From JACVRW01 sp963813495 (GTDB taxonomy: Bacteria; Actinomycetota; Thermoleophilia; Solirubrobacterales; Thermoleophilaceae): 64,000 nucleotides of DNA. The stretch's first letter is position 1, and each line of letters starts with the position of its first letter. Below, one piece after another: positions 1 to 8,394 of the stretch. The stretch is from positions 868,001-932,000 of the forward strand of contig CAWEZC010000005.1 of the NCBI GenBank assembly GCA_963813495.1. The letters run 5' to 3'. The notes under the pieces are model-generated. The model did no database searches. It had not been told where the DNA came from and worked only from the letters and a program-made list of their open reading frames with translations. A program made the translations under genes and the position numbers.

Positions 1-324
1 GCCGAGGAGCCGCGCGACTGGCCCCAGATCGCCGCCCTGTACGGCGAGCTCTCCCGCCTCACCGAGTCCCCGGTCGTGGAGCTCAACAGGGCCGTCGCCA
101 TCGCCGAGGCGCAGGGGCCCGAGGCGGGACTCGAAATCGTGGATCGAGTGGCTCTGGAGGACTACCGCTACCTGCACTCGACGCGCGGCGAGCTGCTGCG
201 CCGGCTTGGTCGCACCGAGGAGGCCCGCGACGCCTACCGCCGCGCGCTGGCGCTGGCGCACGACGACGCCGAGCGGCACCTGCTCGAGCGGCGGATGGCG
301 AAACTCGGCGCGTGGCGTCGATGA
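1..324 (+). CDS. ECF sigma factor, C-terminal part (SigJ/ECF42-like), truncated by window start
   Basis: The reading frame is open from base 1, so the sigma2 and sigma4 domains lie outside the window. The visible 107 residues match the C-terminal extension of ECF sigma factors with a TPR-like tail: the PVVELNRAVA helix, then LRRLGRTEEARDAYRRALAL, which is a TPR-like helix pair. In this family the extension is needed for sigma activity, and neighbouring genes usually encode small DGPF/YCII or ferredoxin-fold proteins. Here the next gene is a DUF1428 protein 30 bp downstream, which fits that habit. Family assignment is by motif memory. Confidence 0.8.
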   Translation, partial: AEEPRDWPQIAALYGELSRLTESPVVELNRAVAIAEAQGPEAGLEIVDRVALEDYRYLHSTRGELLRRLGRTEEARDAYRRALALAHDDAERHLLERRMAKLGAWRR

Positions 325-354
325 GTTTGGGCCCCACCGGCGGTCCAAGCAGGT

Positions 355-720
355 ATGAACCTCGAGAACAGCGCAGCCGGCCGGACCGAGGGGTATGTGG
401 ACATCTATCTGCTCCCGCTGCCGGAGAAGAATCTCGAGCCCTACCGCCGGCAGGCCGTCGCGTTCGGGAAAGTGGCCAAGGAGCACGGGGCGCTCAGCTA
501 CCGCGAGTTCCTCGGCGACGACCTCGACCAGAACCTGAAGGTGCAGGACGGCGTACTGCTGACGGCGGCCGTGGCCGAGTTCGAGTCCCGTGCGCACCGT
601 GACGAGGTCATGGCCAAGGTGATGGCGGATCCCCGAGTCACCGAGATGATCGAGGGCGAGCAGGTCGCCGACATGAGCCAGATGCGTTACGGCGGCTTTC
701 AGGCCTTCGTCGATCCGTGA
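355..720 (+). CDS. DUF1428 family protein
   Basis: A 121-residue protein. It opens with GYVDIYLLPLP, followed by YRRQA and a YREFLGDDL segment, as in the DUF1428 (YbaA-like) family of small ferredoxin-like alpha+beta proteins. Its function is unknown. It follows the ECF sigma factor tail by 30 bp on the same strand and is probably its co-transcribed partner, comparable to the DGPF proteins next to many ECF42 sigma factors. No signal peptide or membrane segment is seen. The ATG at 355 gives a slightly long N-terminus (about 12 residues before the conserved start). Confidence 0.8.
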   Translation: MNLENSAAGRTEGYVDIYLLPLPEKNLEPYRRQAVAFGKVAKEHGALSYREFLGDDLDQNLKVQDGVLLTAAVAEFESRAHRDEVMAKVMADPRVTEMIEGEQVADMSQMRYGGFQAFVDP

Positions 721-800
721 GCCCGGCTCCGGCATCGACACCCCGCGAGGACGTGTCGGTCGAGATCTTCTATCTCCGGCCGGCGGCGGGGCCGTGACCT

Positions 801-1127
801 TCACCGGGGTGCGTACATGATCACCGCGACGCCCACGAGGCAGATCGCGGCTCCACTGATGTCATAGCGGTCAGGGCGGAAGCTGTCGAAGGCAACGCCC
901 CACGCCATCGAGCCGACGATGAACACGCCGCCGTAGGCGGCCAGCACGCGTCCGAACTCGTTTTCGGGCTGGAACGCGGCCACCACGCCGTAGATGGCGA
1001 GGCTGAGTGCCCCGAGCAGGCCTACGAGAATTCCCTTGTCGTCGGGGATCGCCACCCAGACCAGGTAGGCCCCACCCATCTCGGCGATCGCGGCCGCGAC
1101 GAACAGGGCGATCGACCTGGTCGTCAC
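801..1127 (-). CDS. YnfA/UPF0060 family small membrane protein
   Basis: A 108-residue protein with four predicted membrane helices: IALFVAAAIAEMGGAYLVW, a second helix around GILVGLLGALSLAIYGVVA, then a YGGVFIVGSMAWG segment and a C-terminal helix. AEMGGAYL and AYGGVF are UPF0060 signatures. The length is normal for the family, which belongs to the drug/metabolite transporter fold and has no firm substrate. The GTG start at 1127 overlaps the TGA of the upstream SnoaL-like gene as GTGA, so the two are translationally coupled. In the raw sequence a frameshift in the upstream gene makes this protein read as its C-terminal fusion. I treat that as an artefact or mutation. Confidence 0.8.
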   Translation of the reverse strand: MTTRSIALFVAAAIAEMGGAYLVWVAIPDDKGILVGLLGALSLAIYGVVAAFQPENEFGRVLAAYGGVFIVGSMAWGVAFDSFRPDRYDISGAAICLVGVAVIMYAPR

Positions 1128-1505
1128 GTCGCGGCTGGGTCGAGGCCGAGCTGCTCGTAGCGGTTGAGGCTGTCCTCGATGACCCCAGAGCGCGGCAATG
1201 CGCTCGCCGCTGAAGGTGAAGAAGTAGACCTCGTCGACGCGCTCGAAGCTCCGGCCGGTCGGGGCATGGCCGCGCCACTCGCCGAGGTGGGTGGCCGAGC
1301 AGGCAAATCGCGCGACCACCGTCTCTGCCTCCGCGACGAGCTCCACGATGTCCATCCGCACGTCGGGGAAGGAGCGACGAAAGGCGCTGAACCATTCGCG
1401 CACCTCGCCGGTCATGTCGGAGGTGAACAGCTCGTCGATGACCTCGTCGCGGCCGCCGTTGACCGCCTCGTCGACGAAGCGCTGCACCGTCTGCTTTGTT
1501 ACCAC
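1124..1505 (-). pseudogene. SnoaL-like polyketide cyclase/ester cyclase, frameshifted
   Basis: From the GTG at 1505 (or an upstream start at 1550) the frame encodes a SnoaL-like fold: VQRFVDEAVNGG, AFRRSFPDVRMDI, ATHLGEWRG and YFFTFSGERIAALWG. The expected end of the domain, VIEDSLNRYEQLGL, is present but in another frame, and it closes at a TGA at 1124 that overlaps the next gene's start. Restoring one G in the run at 1183-1186 (CCCC on the plus strand) joins the two parts perfectly. The gene is therefore either freshly broken or carries a homopolymer error in the assembly. Function otherwise unknown; such proteins are small hydrolase/isomerase-like folds. Confidence 0.75.
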
Positions 1506-1681
1506 AGCGGCAGCGTAGGCGACCAGAGCCTCCCGGCCGGGGACCATCACCGGGGAGAGGCCAAGGTCACTCCACCGGCGGAGGCGAGGTCCTAGCTACA
1601 TCGGCCGCCACGGCACCAGCCCTTCTACGATCGTGCCGATCCGGGCCACGGACGAGTGCAAGGAGAACCTCCTGAGCTTCA

Positions 1682-2647
1682 TCAGGGCCTGACGCTGCGG
1701 GTGCCTTTGCCTTCCGGCCACGCCGCGGAGATCTGACGGACATGCCGGTGATCGGTTCCGCAGCATCCACCGAGCACGTTGAGCCGAGGAAGGCTTCTTG
1801 CCAGCGCCGCGTACCGGGCGCCGAGGTCGACCGGGTCGCCCTCGTCGAGCTCGGTTGCCTCGTCGAGCTCTTCGTGGCTCTTGGTGGACGCGTTGGCGCG
1901 CAGGCCGCCGATCCGCTCCTGCCAGGGTTCGTCCGCCCTGAGCACGCTCTCGAAGTGCGTGGGGTGGGCGCAGTTGATCATGAAGTAGGCAGGACCGCGC
2001 TCGGTCTCGCTGTCGACCTGCGCGATCGCCTCACCCAGCGACTGACCGCTCGGAAGGCGCCCGTCTGTCTCGACCGTGAACGAGATCGCGACGGGCATCC
2101 CCGCCGCCATCGCCGCCCGGGTGAGGCCGATTGCCTCTTCGGCATAGGTCATCGTTATAGCCGTGACCATGTCCGCCTCGGTATCCGTGAAGGTGGCGAT
2201 CTGGGTCGAGTGATAGGCCTGCGCGGCTGAGGCCGACAGTCGCTCGGCAGGGTCGTAGCCGTCGTCGTGCGGGCCGATGCAGCCGCTGATCACGATCGGC
2301 GACTCGTCCGACTCGTATTCGTCCCGAAGCTCCTCCATCAGCGCGATCGCCTTGCGGTTCAGCTGATCGAGCTCCTGCTCGGTGTAGCCGATCTCGGCGC
2401 CCCAGCGGGGACTCGCCCGCCAGGTCGGGCTCTCGAGCACCAGCCCGGCGCCATGCTCGCGCGCCAGCTCGGCATAGGGCTCGAAGTAGCGCCGCAGGGC
2501 CTGCGTTCCCTCGGCGTCCTTGAGCAGATCGAAGGCGGCGAACGCCGGCAGCTCGAGCCCCTCGTGGAAGATCAGAGTCGTCTCGATGCCTCCGTCGGTC
2601 AGAAACAGGCCGCCGTCCAGCTGCGGTAGGTGGTGACGGTGCCTCAC
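1682..2647 (-). CDS. Homocysteine S-methyltransferase family protein
   Basis: A 321-residue TIM-barrel methyltransferase. The N-terminal TDGGIETTLIFHEG and DLL motifs, an INCAHP segment (first zinc cysteine, about residue 240) and the C-terminal GGCCGT (two zinc cysteines) are the hallmarks of the MmuM/BHMT-type family, which transfers a methyl group to homocysteine to make methionine. The GTG at 2647 was chosen because AAGGAG lies 5-10 nt upstream and the larger open frame is only a shadow of the next gene. It sits between two SnoaL-like genes on the same strand. The methyl donor (S-methylmethionine, SAM or another) cannot be read from the sequence. Confidence 0.9.
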   Translation of the reverse strand: MRHRHHLPQLDGGLFLTDGGIETTLIFHEGLELPAFAAFDLLKDAEGTQALRRYFEPYAELAREHGAGLVLESPTWRASPRWGAEIGYTEQELDQLNRKAIALMEELRDEYESDESPIVISGCIGPHDDGYDPAERLSASAAQAYHSTQIATFTDTEADMVTAITMTYAEEAIGLTRAAMAAGMPVAISFTVETDGRLPSGQSLGEAIAQVDSETERGPAYFMINCAHPTHFESVLRADEPWQERIGGLRANASTKSHEELDEATELDEGDPVDLGARYAALARSLPRLNVLGGCCGTDHRHVRQISAAWPEGKGTRSVRP

Positions 2648-2721
2648 GGAGCTCCTTTCTCGTGGGTGGCGCGAGCCTATCCCAACCCTCAAGCACCCTG
2701 CGCAAGGGGTCAGACCTGTCC

Positions 2722-3126
2722 CTAGGTGCCGCGGGCAGGGCTGAATCCCGGCTTCCAGCCGGCCCAGCGCTCCGCGATCCTGCCGTGGGCGATGCGGAAT
2801 ATCACCACGGCCGCCAGCTCCACCGGCTCCCCGGTGGGCGGCCGGCCCAGCATCGGGCCGGTGTTGGTGCCCTGCAGCGTCCAGCGGATCACCACACGAT
2901 CTCCCTCGGCGACCAGGTCGTCGATGGTGAAGCGCAGGTCGGGATACGCCGTGTGCATCGTGGTCACCACGTATTCCGGGCCCTCCGCCCCGGCGGGCTG
3001 CCCGGGCAACGGATCGTGATCGACCCATTCCGGAGCCACCAGCTCTCGCATGGCCGCGGCGTCCCCCGCAGGGATCACGTCTTCGAAGATCCGGCGGATC
3101 AGTGCCTTGTTGGCCTCGAGCGTCAC
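2722..3126 (-). CDS. SnoaL-like/ester cyclase family protein
   Basis: A 134-residue protein with the SnoaL pattern: NKALIRRIFEDVI at the start, WVDHDPLPGQ, a YPDLRFTIDDLVAEGDRVV strand pair, and the end segment RIAERWAGW. Members are one-domain cone-shaped folds, usually of unknown substrate. The GTG at 3126 is preceded by GGAGA at a good distance. The upstream 160 bp contains a perfect inverted repeat (3148-3168), so the gene is probably under local transcriptional control. It is followed by the homocysteine methyltransferase on the same strand, about 75 bp further on. Confidence 0.8.
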   Translation of the reverse strand: MTLEANKALIRRIFEDVIPAGDAAAMRELVAPEWVDHDPLPGQPAGAEGPEYVVTTMHTAYPDLRFTIDDLVAEGDRVVIRWTLQGTNTGPMLGRPPTGEPVELAAVVIFRIAHGRIAERWAGWKPGFSPARGT

Positions 3127-3147
3127 GGTGATGTCTCCTTGTCTCCG

Positions 3148-3168
3148 ATAACTATTGTCCATAGTTAT
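3148..3168. promoter_or_regulatory. Perfect inverted repeat, candidate operator
   Basis: ATAACTAT - 5 nt (tgtcc) - ATAGTTAT. It lies in the divergent region between the SnoaL-like gene (start 3126, minus) and the methyltransferase (start 3285, plus), and it is strikingly AT-rich for this genome. Size and symmetry suit a dimeric MarR- or HxlR-type repressor. No such regulator is encoded next to it in the window. Confidence 0.6.
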
Positions 3169-3284
3169 AGACTGTGCTCGAAAGTTCTGCAAGGGGCGGG
3201 CCGCGCTCCGGTCGAGGGCGTCGACCGACGGTAAGCAGACATCGGACACTTGACCGCCGCGGCCCACAGCGGCAGGCTCGACCC

Positions 3285-4097
3285 ATGAACGACCCTCCGG
3301 GAGTGGCGACGTTCCGCACGCCGGCAGCGGCCTACGACCGGCATATCGGCCGCTACGGGCGCGAACTCGCGCGTGCGCTCATCGGCGCGGCCGGCGTGCG
3401 GCCGGGAGATCGTGCGCTCGATGTGGGCTGCGGACCGGGCGCGCTCACGGCCGAGCTCGCGGCTCTGCTCGGCGCCGGCCAGGTGACGGCGGTCGACCCG
3501 TCGGCCGGCTTCACCGAAGCGTGCCGCGAGCGCCTCCCCGGAGTGCCCGTCGAGGTCGCGTCGGCGGAGGCGCTTCCCTTCGAGGACGGCGCATTCGAGC
3601 ACGCCCTCGCCCAGCTGGTCGTGAACTTCATGACCGATCCTCGGGCGGGCGTCCGCGAGATGCGCCGCGTGACGCGCCCGGGCGGCGCGGTGTCCGCCGC
3701 GGTCTGGGACTACGCCGGGGAGATGACTTTGCTGCGGCGCTTCTGGGACGCGGCGGTGGCGCTCGATCCATCCGCTGCCGACCGCGACGAGGGACGCTGC
3801 ATGCCATTCTGCACCCGACCAGAGCTCGGCGAGCTCTGGTCGGCAGCCGGCCTGGCCGGCGTTCGCGTCTCGCCGGTCGTCGTCTCCGCGGACTACGACG
3901 GCTTCGCGGACCTCTGGCAGCCGCTGGCACTCGGCGTCGCGCCCTCCGGCGCGTACGCGGCGTCCCTCTCGCCCGAGCGCCGAGCGGCCCTCGCGGAGGA
4001 GCTCCGGCGTCGCCTCGGCGTCGGGCAGGAACCCTTCCGCCTCACCGCCCGGGCGTGGATCGCGACGGGCCGGGTGCCGGCTCCCGAGGCGACATGA
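3285..4097 (+). CDS. Class I SAM-dependent methyltransferase
   Basis: A 270-residue methyltransferase of the UbiE/Methyltransf_11 type. Motif I is ALDVGCGPGALT (about residues 46-57), followed by AVDPSAGF (motif II acid), a SAEALPFEDGAFEHALAQL stretch (post-II) and MRRVTRPGG (motif III region). The C-terminal part is variable and probably binds the acceptor, which is unknown. ATG 3285 was chosen over the longer open frame because homology-like sequence begins there. It is divergent from the SnoaL-like gene and shares its operator-bearing intergenic region. Confidence 0.85.
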   Translation: MNDPPGVATFRTPAAAYDRHIGRYGRELARALIGAAGVRPGDRALDVGCGPGALTAELAALLGAGQVTAVDPSAGFTEACRERLPGVPVEVASAEALPFEDGAFEHALAQLVVNFMTDPRAGVREMRRVTRPGGAVSAAVWDYAGEMTLLRRFWDAAVALDPSAADRDEGRCMPFCTRPELGELWSAAGLAGVRVSPVVVSADYDGFADLWQPLALGVAPSGAYAASLSPERRAALAEELRRRLGVGQEPFRLTARAWIATGRVPAPEAT

Positions 4098-4246
4098 GGT
4101 CGAGGGCGGGGCCCACCACACGCTGCGGGCGGCCGGAATAAAGCGCAGCGCGGAGCGGTCATATGTGGCAACAGTCAGCAATTTCAGAGACGGCGCCGGG
4201 CAAGCAATGGCGGAGCACGTCCCGACGGAGGACGAGGAGAGCCCGC

Positions 4247-4645
4247 ATGCCGGACGCCAAGAAGACCGCCGCCCCGAAGACCCCCACCACCACCGCTGAC
4301 CCGGTCGCGAACGGGGGCATCACCCAGCCCGGCCCGAACTCCTCCGGGGGTGGCTCGGTCATCGTCGGGGAGCACCTCCCCGTTGACCCCTCCCCCGACA
4401 GCGGCTTCGGCACGCTCGGCTTCTTCACCGTCGACGGCGAGGGCTGCACCGTGCGGTTCGGCATCGAGCAGCAGCAGTACGTGCTCGAGGCGAGCTCCCC
4501 GAACTACAGCGCGATGTTCTCCATGCTCCTGGCCTGCTGGCTGGAGGGGCGCAGGGTGTCGCTCACGTACGTCTCGCCTCTACTCACGGGCCACCCCCAG
4601 GTCCCGGACGCCCCGCTGCGCATCGTGTCCCTCGTCACGATCTGA
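4247..4645 (+). CDS. Hypothetical protein, partner of the metallophosphoesterase
   Basis: A 132-residue protein of unknown family. The first 45 residues are a low-complexity Lys/Ala/Pro/Thr linker. The rest looks like a compact beta-rich domain (GFGTLGFFTVDGEGCTVRF, then YVLEASSPNYSAMFSMLLACWLEGRRVSLTY). ATG 4247 has GAGGA upstream; an in-frame ATG at 4163 is also open. Only 7 bp separate it from the metallophosphoesterase downstream, so the two form an operon. No export signal is apparent. Confidence 0.6.
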   Translation: MPDAKKTAAPKTPTTTADPVANGGITQPGPNSSGGGSVIVGEHLPVDPSPDSGFGTLGFFTVDGEGCTVRFGIEQQQYVLEASSPNYSAMFSMLLACWLEGRRVSLTYVSPLLTGHPQVPDAPLRIVSLVTI

Positions 4646-4652
4646 GGTCTCG

Positions 4653-6296
4653 ATGACCATCTCCATCAACTGCGTCACAGCGGCGCTGGCTCCGTTCATC
4701 CCGGGTCCGCTCAACCCCATCCCCACCGGGCTGCTGAGCGAGTGGCGAGACTACGAGCGCATGCTCGCCAAGGCCTCCGCCTCACGCTTCCAGCTGGCCG
4801 AGGGCGAGTTCCCGCTGTTCGATGGCTGGTGGGCGTTGTCCGAGCCGGCCCGGAGGAAGCGCATCGAGGCCGCGGCCGAGACCGGTGAGGAGATCGGCGA
4901 AGCGTTCGTCCGCCTCGCCGCAATCGTCGACGAGGAGGCCGTCTACAAGGGGGAGACGGGCTACCAGCACGTCTCCCGCGTGCCCGGCAACGGCCGCTTT
5001 GTGATCTTCTCCGATCACCACATGGGCTTCGAGGGCAGTCGCCAGGACTTCTTCCACTCCTCTGGCAACTCCGACCTGTACGCGGAGATCCTCAACGGTT
5101 ACGCCGACACCGGCTTCACCCTCGTCGAGAACGGCGACGTCGAGGAGCTCATCATCCACGAACCGGGGCTGCCGGGCCCGCTGGCGGACCCCCAGCTGCG
5201 CAGCGAGTGGCGGCTCGTGCAGCTCCGTCAGGTGATCGACCATCACCGCACCCTGTACAAGCAGATCAACGACCAGTTCGTCAGTGAGGGCCGGTACGTC
5301 CGGATCGCGGGCAACCACGACCAGGATCTCCAGGACGCCCGCTTCCTCGACGAGCTGCGCTCGGTGTATCCGGACCTGGAGCGCGTCTACGACTTCTTGA
5401 TCCTGGAACCGGCGCAGGACAGCGACTCCACCTTCGTGATCGGCCATGGCCACCACTTCGACACCGCGTCGACACCGAAGTACTCGAAGCAGATCGGCGA
5501 GGTGCTGTCGGAGTGCCTCGGCTGGGCCTACGAGGGAGCGGACCGCGTGTGGCGATGGGCCGCCGGGGACGGTGTGCAGGGCTGGGCCGGAGGAACCGAG
5601 GCCTTCGCGAACACGCTGGTGACCGACGACCCGGACGAGAGCATCCCCCTCTCGATCGACGTCGAGGGGGCCTTCCTCACGTGGCTGGGTTCGCTCGGGC
5701 TGATCAACCCGTTCGAGGCCCTGGGCGGTATCCCTGGCATCGCCGCCGACCTCACCGCTGAATTGTCGAAGCCGAGCCTGTGGGAGAACAGCTTCCACGG
5801 CAACATCGCCTGGGAGTACTTCCAGAGCGAGGATCCCGCCGAAGGGGTCTTCAACGAGATGTTCTGCGGCGAGCGCTGGTTCAAGTTCCGCCACCTCGAC
5901 GAGATCTTCATCAATGACCGGCTCGAGGACCTGTTCGGAACGCGTGTGCCCTACCTGGTGCTCGGCCATTCGCACGAGCCACGGCACCGGCCCTGGGACC
6001 CGGACGGCTCCGAGCAGGCCGACCACTACCTCAACAGCGGCGCCGCCGGGCGCTTCGAGAACCTGATCTGGGGCGTGGAGATCATCGACGGCGTCGCGCA
6101 GGTCATCGCGTGGCACCGGCCCGGCGGGCCGGACTCGGATGAGCTGCCCGAGCGGCGCACCTACGCTCCCGGCGTGGATGGCGAGGGCGGAACGCTGATC
6201 GCCTCGGAGGAGCATGTCCCGCTGCCTCCCCTCGAGAAGGAAGAGAAGAAGCGGCGCACCTGGCTCGAGCCGGTCCTTCACGCGATGCAGCCCTGA
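4653..6296 (+). CDS. Calcineurin-like metallophosphoesterase
   Basis: A 547-residue protein with the full metallophosphoesterase motif set in order: FSDHHMG (D-x-H, about residue 115), NGDVEE (GD), AGNHDQ (GNHD), GHGHHF and GHSHEPRH (terminal histidine motif). These bind two metal ions and hydrolyse phosphate esters. About 200 residues separate the GHGH and GHSH motifs, much more than in small family members, so there is an inserted helical region with no recognised fold. The substrate is unknown. It is cotranscribed with the small protein just upstream. The start at 4653 follows the previous stop by 7 bp. Confidence 0.85.
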   Translation: MTISINCVTAALAPFIPGPLNPIPTGLLSEWRDYERMLAKASASRFQLAEGEFPLFDGWWALSEPARRKRIEAAAETGEEIGEAFVRLAAIVDEEAVYKGETGYQHVSRVPGNGRFVIFSDHHMGFEGSRQDFFHSSGNSDLYAEILNGYADTGFTLVENGDVEELIIHEPGLPGPLADPQLRSEWRLVQLRQVIDHHRTLYKQINDQFVSEGRYVRIAGNHDQDLQDARFLDELRSVYPDLERVYDFLILEPAQDSDSTFVIGHGHHFDTASTPKYSKQIGEVLSECLGWAYEGADRVWRWAAGDGVQGWAGGTEAFANTLVTDDPDESIPLSIDVEGAFLTWLGSLGLINPFEALGGIPGIAADLTAELSKPSLWENSFHGNIAWEYFQSEDPAEGVFNEMFCGERWFKFRHLDEIFINDRLEDLFGTRVPYLVLGHSHEPRHRPWDPDGSEQADHYLNSGAAGRFENLIWGVEIIDGVAQVIAWHRPGGPDSDELPERRTYAPGVDGEGGTLIASEEHVPLPPLEKEEKKRRTWLEPVLHAMQP

Positions 6297-6324
6297 CGGG
6301 ACTCCTTGCCGTAGAACTCCGGGC

Positions 6325-7392
6325 ATGGCCAAGTCCGATGCCGTGATGGTCGATGCCGGTGAGCGCGAGGTACGCGTCTCCAGCCCCGATCGCGTGATCT
6401 TTCCCGAGACCGAGCGCTTTCCCGCGATCACCAAGGTCGACATAGTCGAGTACTACGTGGCCGTCGGGGACGGCATCATGCGCGCGCTCGAGCGACGCCC
6501 GACGACGTTGGAGCGCTGGCCGAAGGGCGTGCACCCGGGCATCGTCGTGTCGACGCGTGAGAAGGGCGGCGGCGACGCCTTCTTCCAAAAGCGCATCCCC
6601 CGGGGAGCCCCGGACTACGTGCAGACGGCGCGGATCGAGTTCCCGTCGGGTCGCCACGCCGACGAGATCTGTCCCACCGAACTGGCCGTCGTCGCCTGGG
6701 CGGCCCAGATGGGCACGATCACCTTCCACCCGTGGCCGGTTCGCGGCGAGGACGTCGACCATCCCGACGAGCTGCGCCTCGACCTGGATCCGCAGCCCGG
6801 CACGGACTTCGCCGACGCCGTGCGCGTCGCCGCTGAGGCACGCACGCTCTTGGACGAGCTCGGCTATGCCGGGTTCCCGAAAACCTCAGGCGGCCGGGGG
6901 GTCCACATCTACGTCCGGATCGAGCCGCGCTGGACCTTCACGGACGTCCGCCACGCCGCGATCGCCTTCGGGCGCGAGCTCGAGCGGCGGCTCCCCGGCC
7001 AGGTGACGACCAAGTGGTGGAAGGAGGAGCGCGGCGAGCGCATCTTCGTCGACTACAACCAGAACGCGCGCGATCGAACCATCGCGTCGGCCTACAGCGT
7101 CCGCCCCAAGGAGGGAGCGCCCGTCTCGGCACCGGTGACGTGGGACGAGCTCACCGAGATCGCGCCGGAGGACTTCACGGTCGCGACCATGCCCGCGCGC
7201 TTCGCCGAGGTGGGCGATCGCCACGCTGCGATCGACGATGCCGCCCATTCACTGGAGCCGCTGCTCGCCATGTACGAAAGGGACGAAGCCGAGGGTGCGG
7301 GGGACATGCCCTACCCGCCCGACTATCCCAAGATGCCGGGAGAGCCCAAGCGCGTTCAGCCGTCGCGCGATCGCGACCGCAAGCGGGACTGA
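6325..7392 (+). CDS. Stand-alone LigD-type primase-polymerase (NHEJ polymerase domain)
   Basis: A 355-residue protein of the archaeo-eukaryotic primase family found as the polymerase domain of bacterial LigD. It shows the ERWPKGVH start region, FHPWPVR, the catalytic LRLDLDPQPG (Asp153 and Asp155), KTSGGRGVHIYV and FVDYNQNARDRTIASAYSVRP. It could add nucleotides or fill gaps during end joining or base excision repair. No ligase or nuclease domain is fused, and no Ku gene is in the window. The start at 6325 has TAGAAC 7 nt upstream, a possible leaderless promoter. It ends directly against the convergent xthA stop. Confidence 0.9.
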   Translation: MAKSDAVMVDAGEREVRVSSPDRVIFPETERFPAITKVDIVEYYVAVGDGIMRALERRPTTLERWPKGVHPGIVVSTREKGGGDAFFQKRIPRGAPDYVQTARIEFPSGRHADEICPTELAVVAWAAQMGTITFHPWPVRGEDVDHPDELRLDLDPQPGTDFADAVRVAAEARTLLDELGYAGFPKTSGGRGVHIYVRIEPRWTFTDVRHAAIAFGRELERRLPGQVTTKWWKEERGERIFVDYNQNARDRTIASAYSVRPKEGAPVSAPVTWDELTEIAPEDFTVATMPARFAEVGDRHAAIDDAAHSLEPLLAMYERDEAEGAGDMPYPPDYPKMPGEPKRVQPSRDRDRKRD

Positions 7393-8256
7393 CTACGGCG
7401 CCTGCGGCAGCTTCTTCGCGCCGCGCTTGGTCACGGGCCTCGAGGGCGGAGGCACCACTGGGCCGATCTCTCCGTCCGGCGCCTCGTCGAGGTCGACGAT
7501 CACCGGCGCGTGGTCGCTCGGACCGCTGCCCTTACGGGCCTGGCGGTCCACCCATGCCGCCCGGACGCGGCCGGCCACCGCCTCGCCGGCCAGCACCAGA
7601 TCGATTCGCATCCCGAGGTCCTGGTGGAACATCCCCGCACGGTAGTCCCAGTAGGTGAACACGCGCTCGTCCGGCCAGCGGTCACGCACGACGTCGCGCA
7701 GGCCGACGGACTGCAGCTCCTTCAGGGCCGCGCGCTCGGGCTCGGTCACGTGGGTCTGACCGATGTAGGCGTCGGGATCGAACACGTCGTCGTCGGCGGG
7801 TGCGATGTTCATGTCGCCGCACACCACCGTCGGCTCGGGGTCCGCGGCCACCAGCTCTCGCAGCGAGGCGAGCCAGGCGAGTTTGTAGTGGTAGTGCTCG
7901 GAGTTCGGAACGCGCCCGTTCGGCACGTACACCGAGACCACCCGGATCGCGCCACAGGTTGCCGACACGGCTCGTGCCTCCGGATGCGGGAAGCCCGGCG
8001 CGCCGGGGAGGCCCGCCACCACGTCGTCCAGGCCGGCGCGCGAGAGGATGGCGACCCCGTTCCAGCCGCCCTCGCCGTGAGCTGCGACCGCATAGCCCCG
8101 GGACTCGAGCTCCTCGCCGAGCAACTCGCTGAACGCGTCGTCGGCGAGCTTGGTCTCCTGCAAGCAGACCACGTCCGGGCGCCGCTCATCCAGCCAGGGC
8201 AGCAGCCGCGGCATGCGCTGCTTGACCGAGTTGACGTTCCAGGTGGCGATCCGCAC
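7393..8256 (-). CDS. xthA: Exodeoxyribonuclease III (AP endonuclease)
   Basis: A 287-residue EEP-superfamily nuclease. It begins MRIATWNVNS and carries LQETK (metal Glu), YVPNG, VCGDMNIAP (Asp/Asn), a WDYR element and the C-terminal SDHAPV catalytic His. It cleaves abasic sites and removes 3' blocking groups in base excision repair. The GTG at 8256 has TACGTT 6 nt upstream, indicating a leaderless transcript, so the much larger open frame reaching 9858 is not the gene. The C-terminus carries a Pro/Lys-rich tail of about 25 residues. It is convergent, with zero spacing, to the LigD-type polymerase. Confidence 0.93.
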   Translation of the reverse strand: MRIATWNVNSVKQRMPRLLPWLDERRPDVVCLQETKLADDAFSELLGEELESRGYAVAAHGEGGWNGVAILSRAGLDDVVAGLPGAPGFPHPEARAVSATCGAIRVVSVYVPNGRVPNSEHYHYKLAWLASLRELVAADPEPTVVCGDMNIAPADDDVFDPDAYIGQTHVTEPERAALKELQSVGLRDVVRDRWPDERVFTYWDYRAGMFHQDLGMRIDLVLAGEAVAGRVRAAWVDRQARKGSGPSDHAPVIVDLDEAPDGEIGPVVPPPSRPVTKRGAKKLPQAP

Positions 8257-8262
8257 GGACCA

Positions 8263-8268
8263 AACGTA
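8263..8268 (-). promoter_or_regulatory. Leaderless -10 box of xthA
   Basis: TACGTT on the minus strand, 6 nt before the GTG start. It matches the TANNNT/6-8 nt pattern repeated across this window. Confidence 0.55.
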
Positions 8269-8394
8269 TCGCCACCGCCGACCGCGCCGACCCTCGATCA
8301 GCTGGACGACTCCGCCGAAGGACACGTGCCACTCGGCCAGCCCCGGGACTAGGCGGATGGGCGAGCACAGCTCCCCTGCCACCCTGCTGTACCC

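Noticed and set aside
1682..3028. 448-residue version of the homocysteine methyltransferase
   Set aside because: The first 127 residues are an antisense-like reading of the SnoaL gene region. GTG 2647 has a good ribosome-binding site and the family start.
4782..6443. 553-residue open frame on the minus strand
   Set aside because: It is fully antisense to the metallophosphoesterase, whose catalytic motifs are all visible. The antisense protein has no family character and is a GC-driven shadow.
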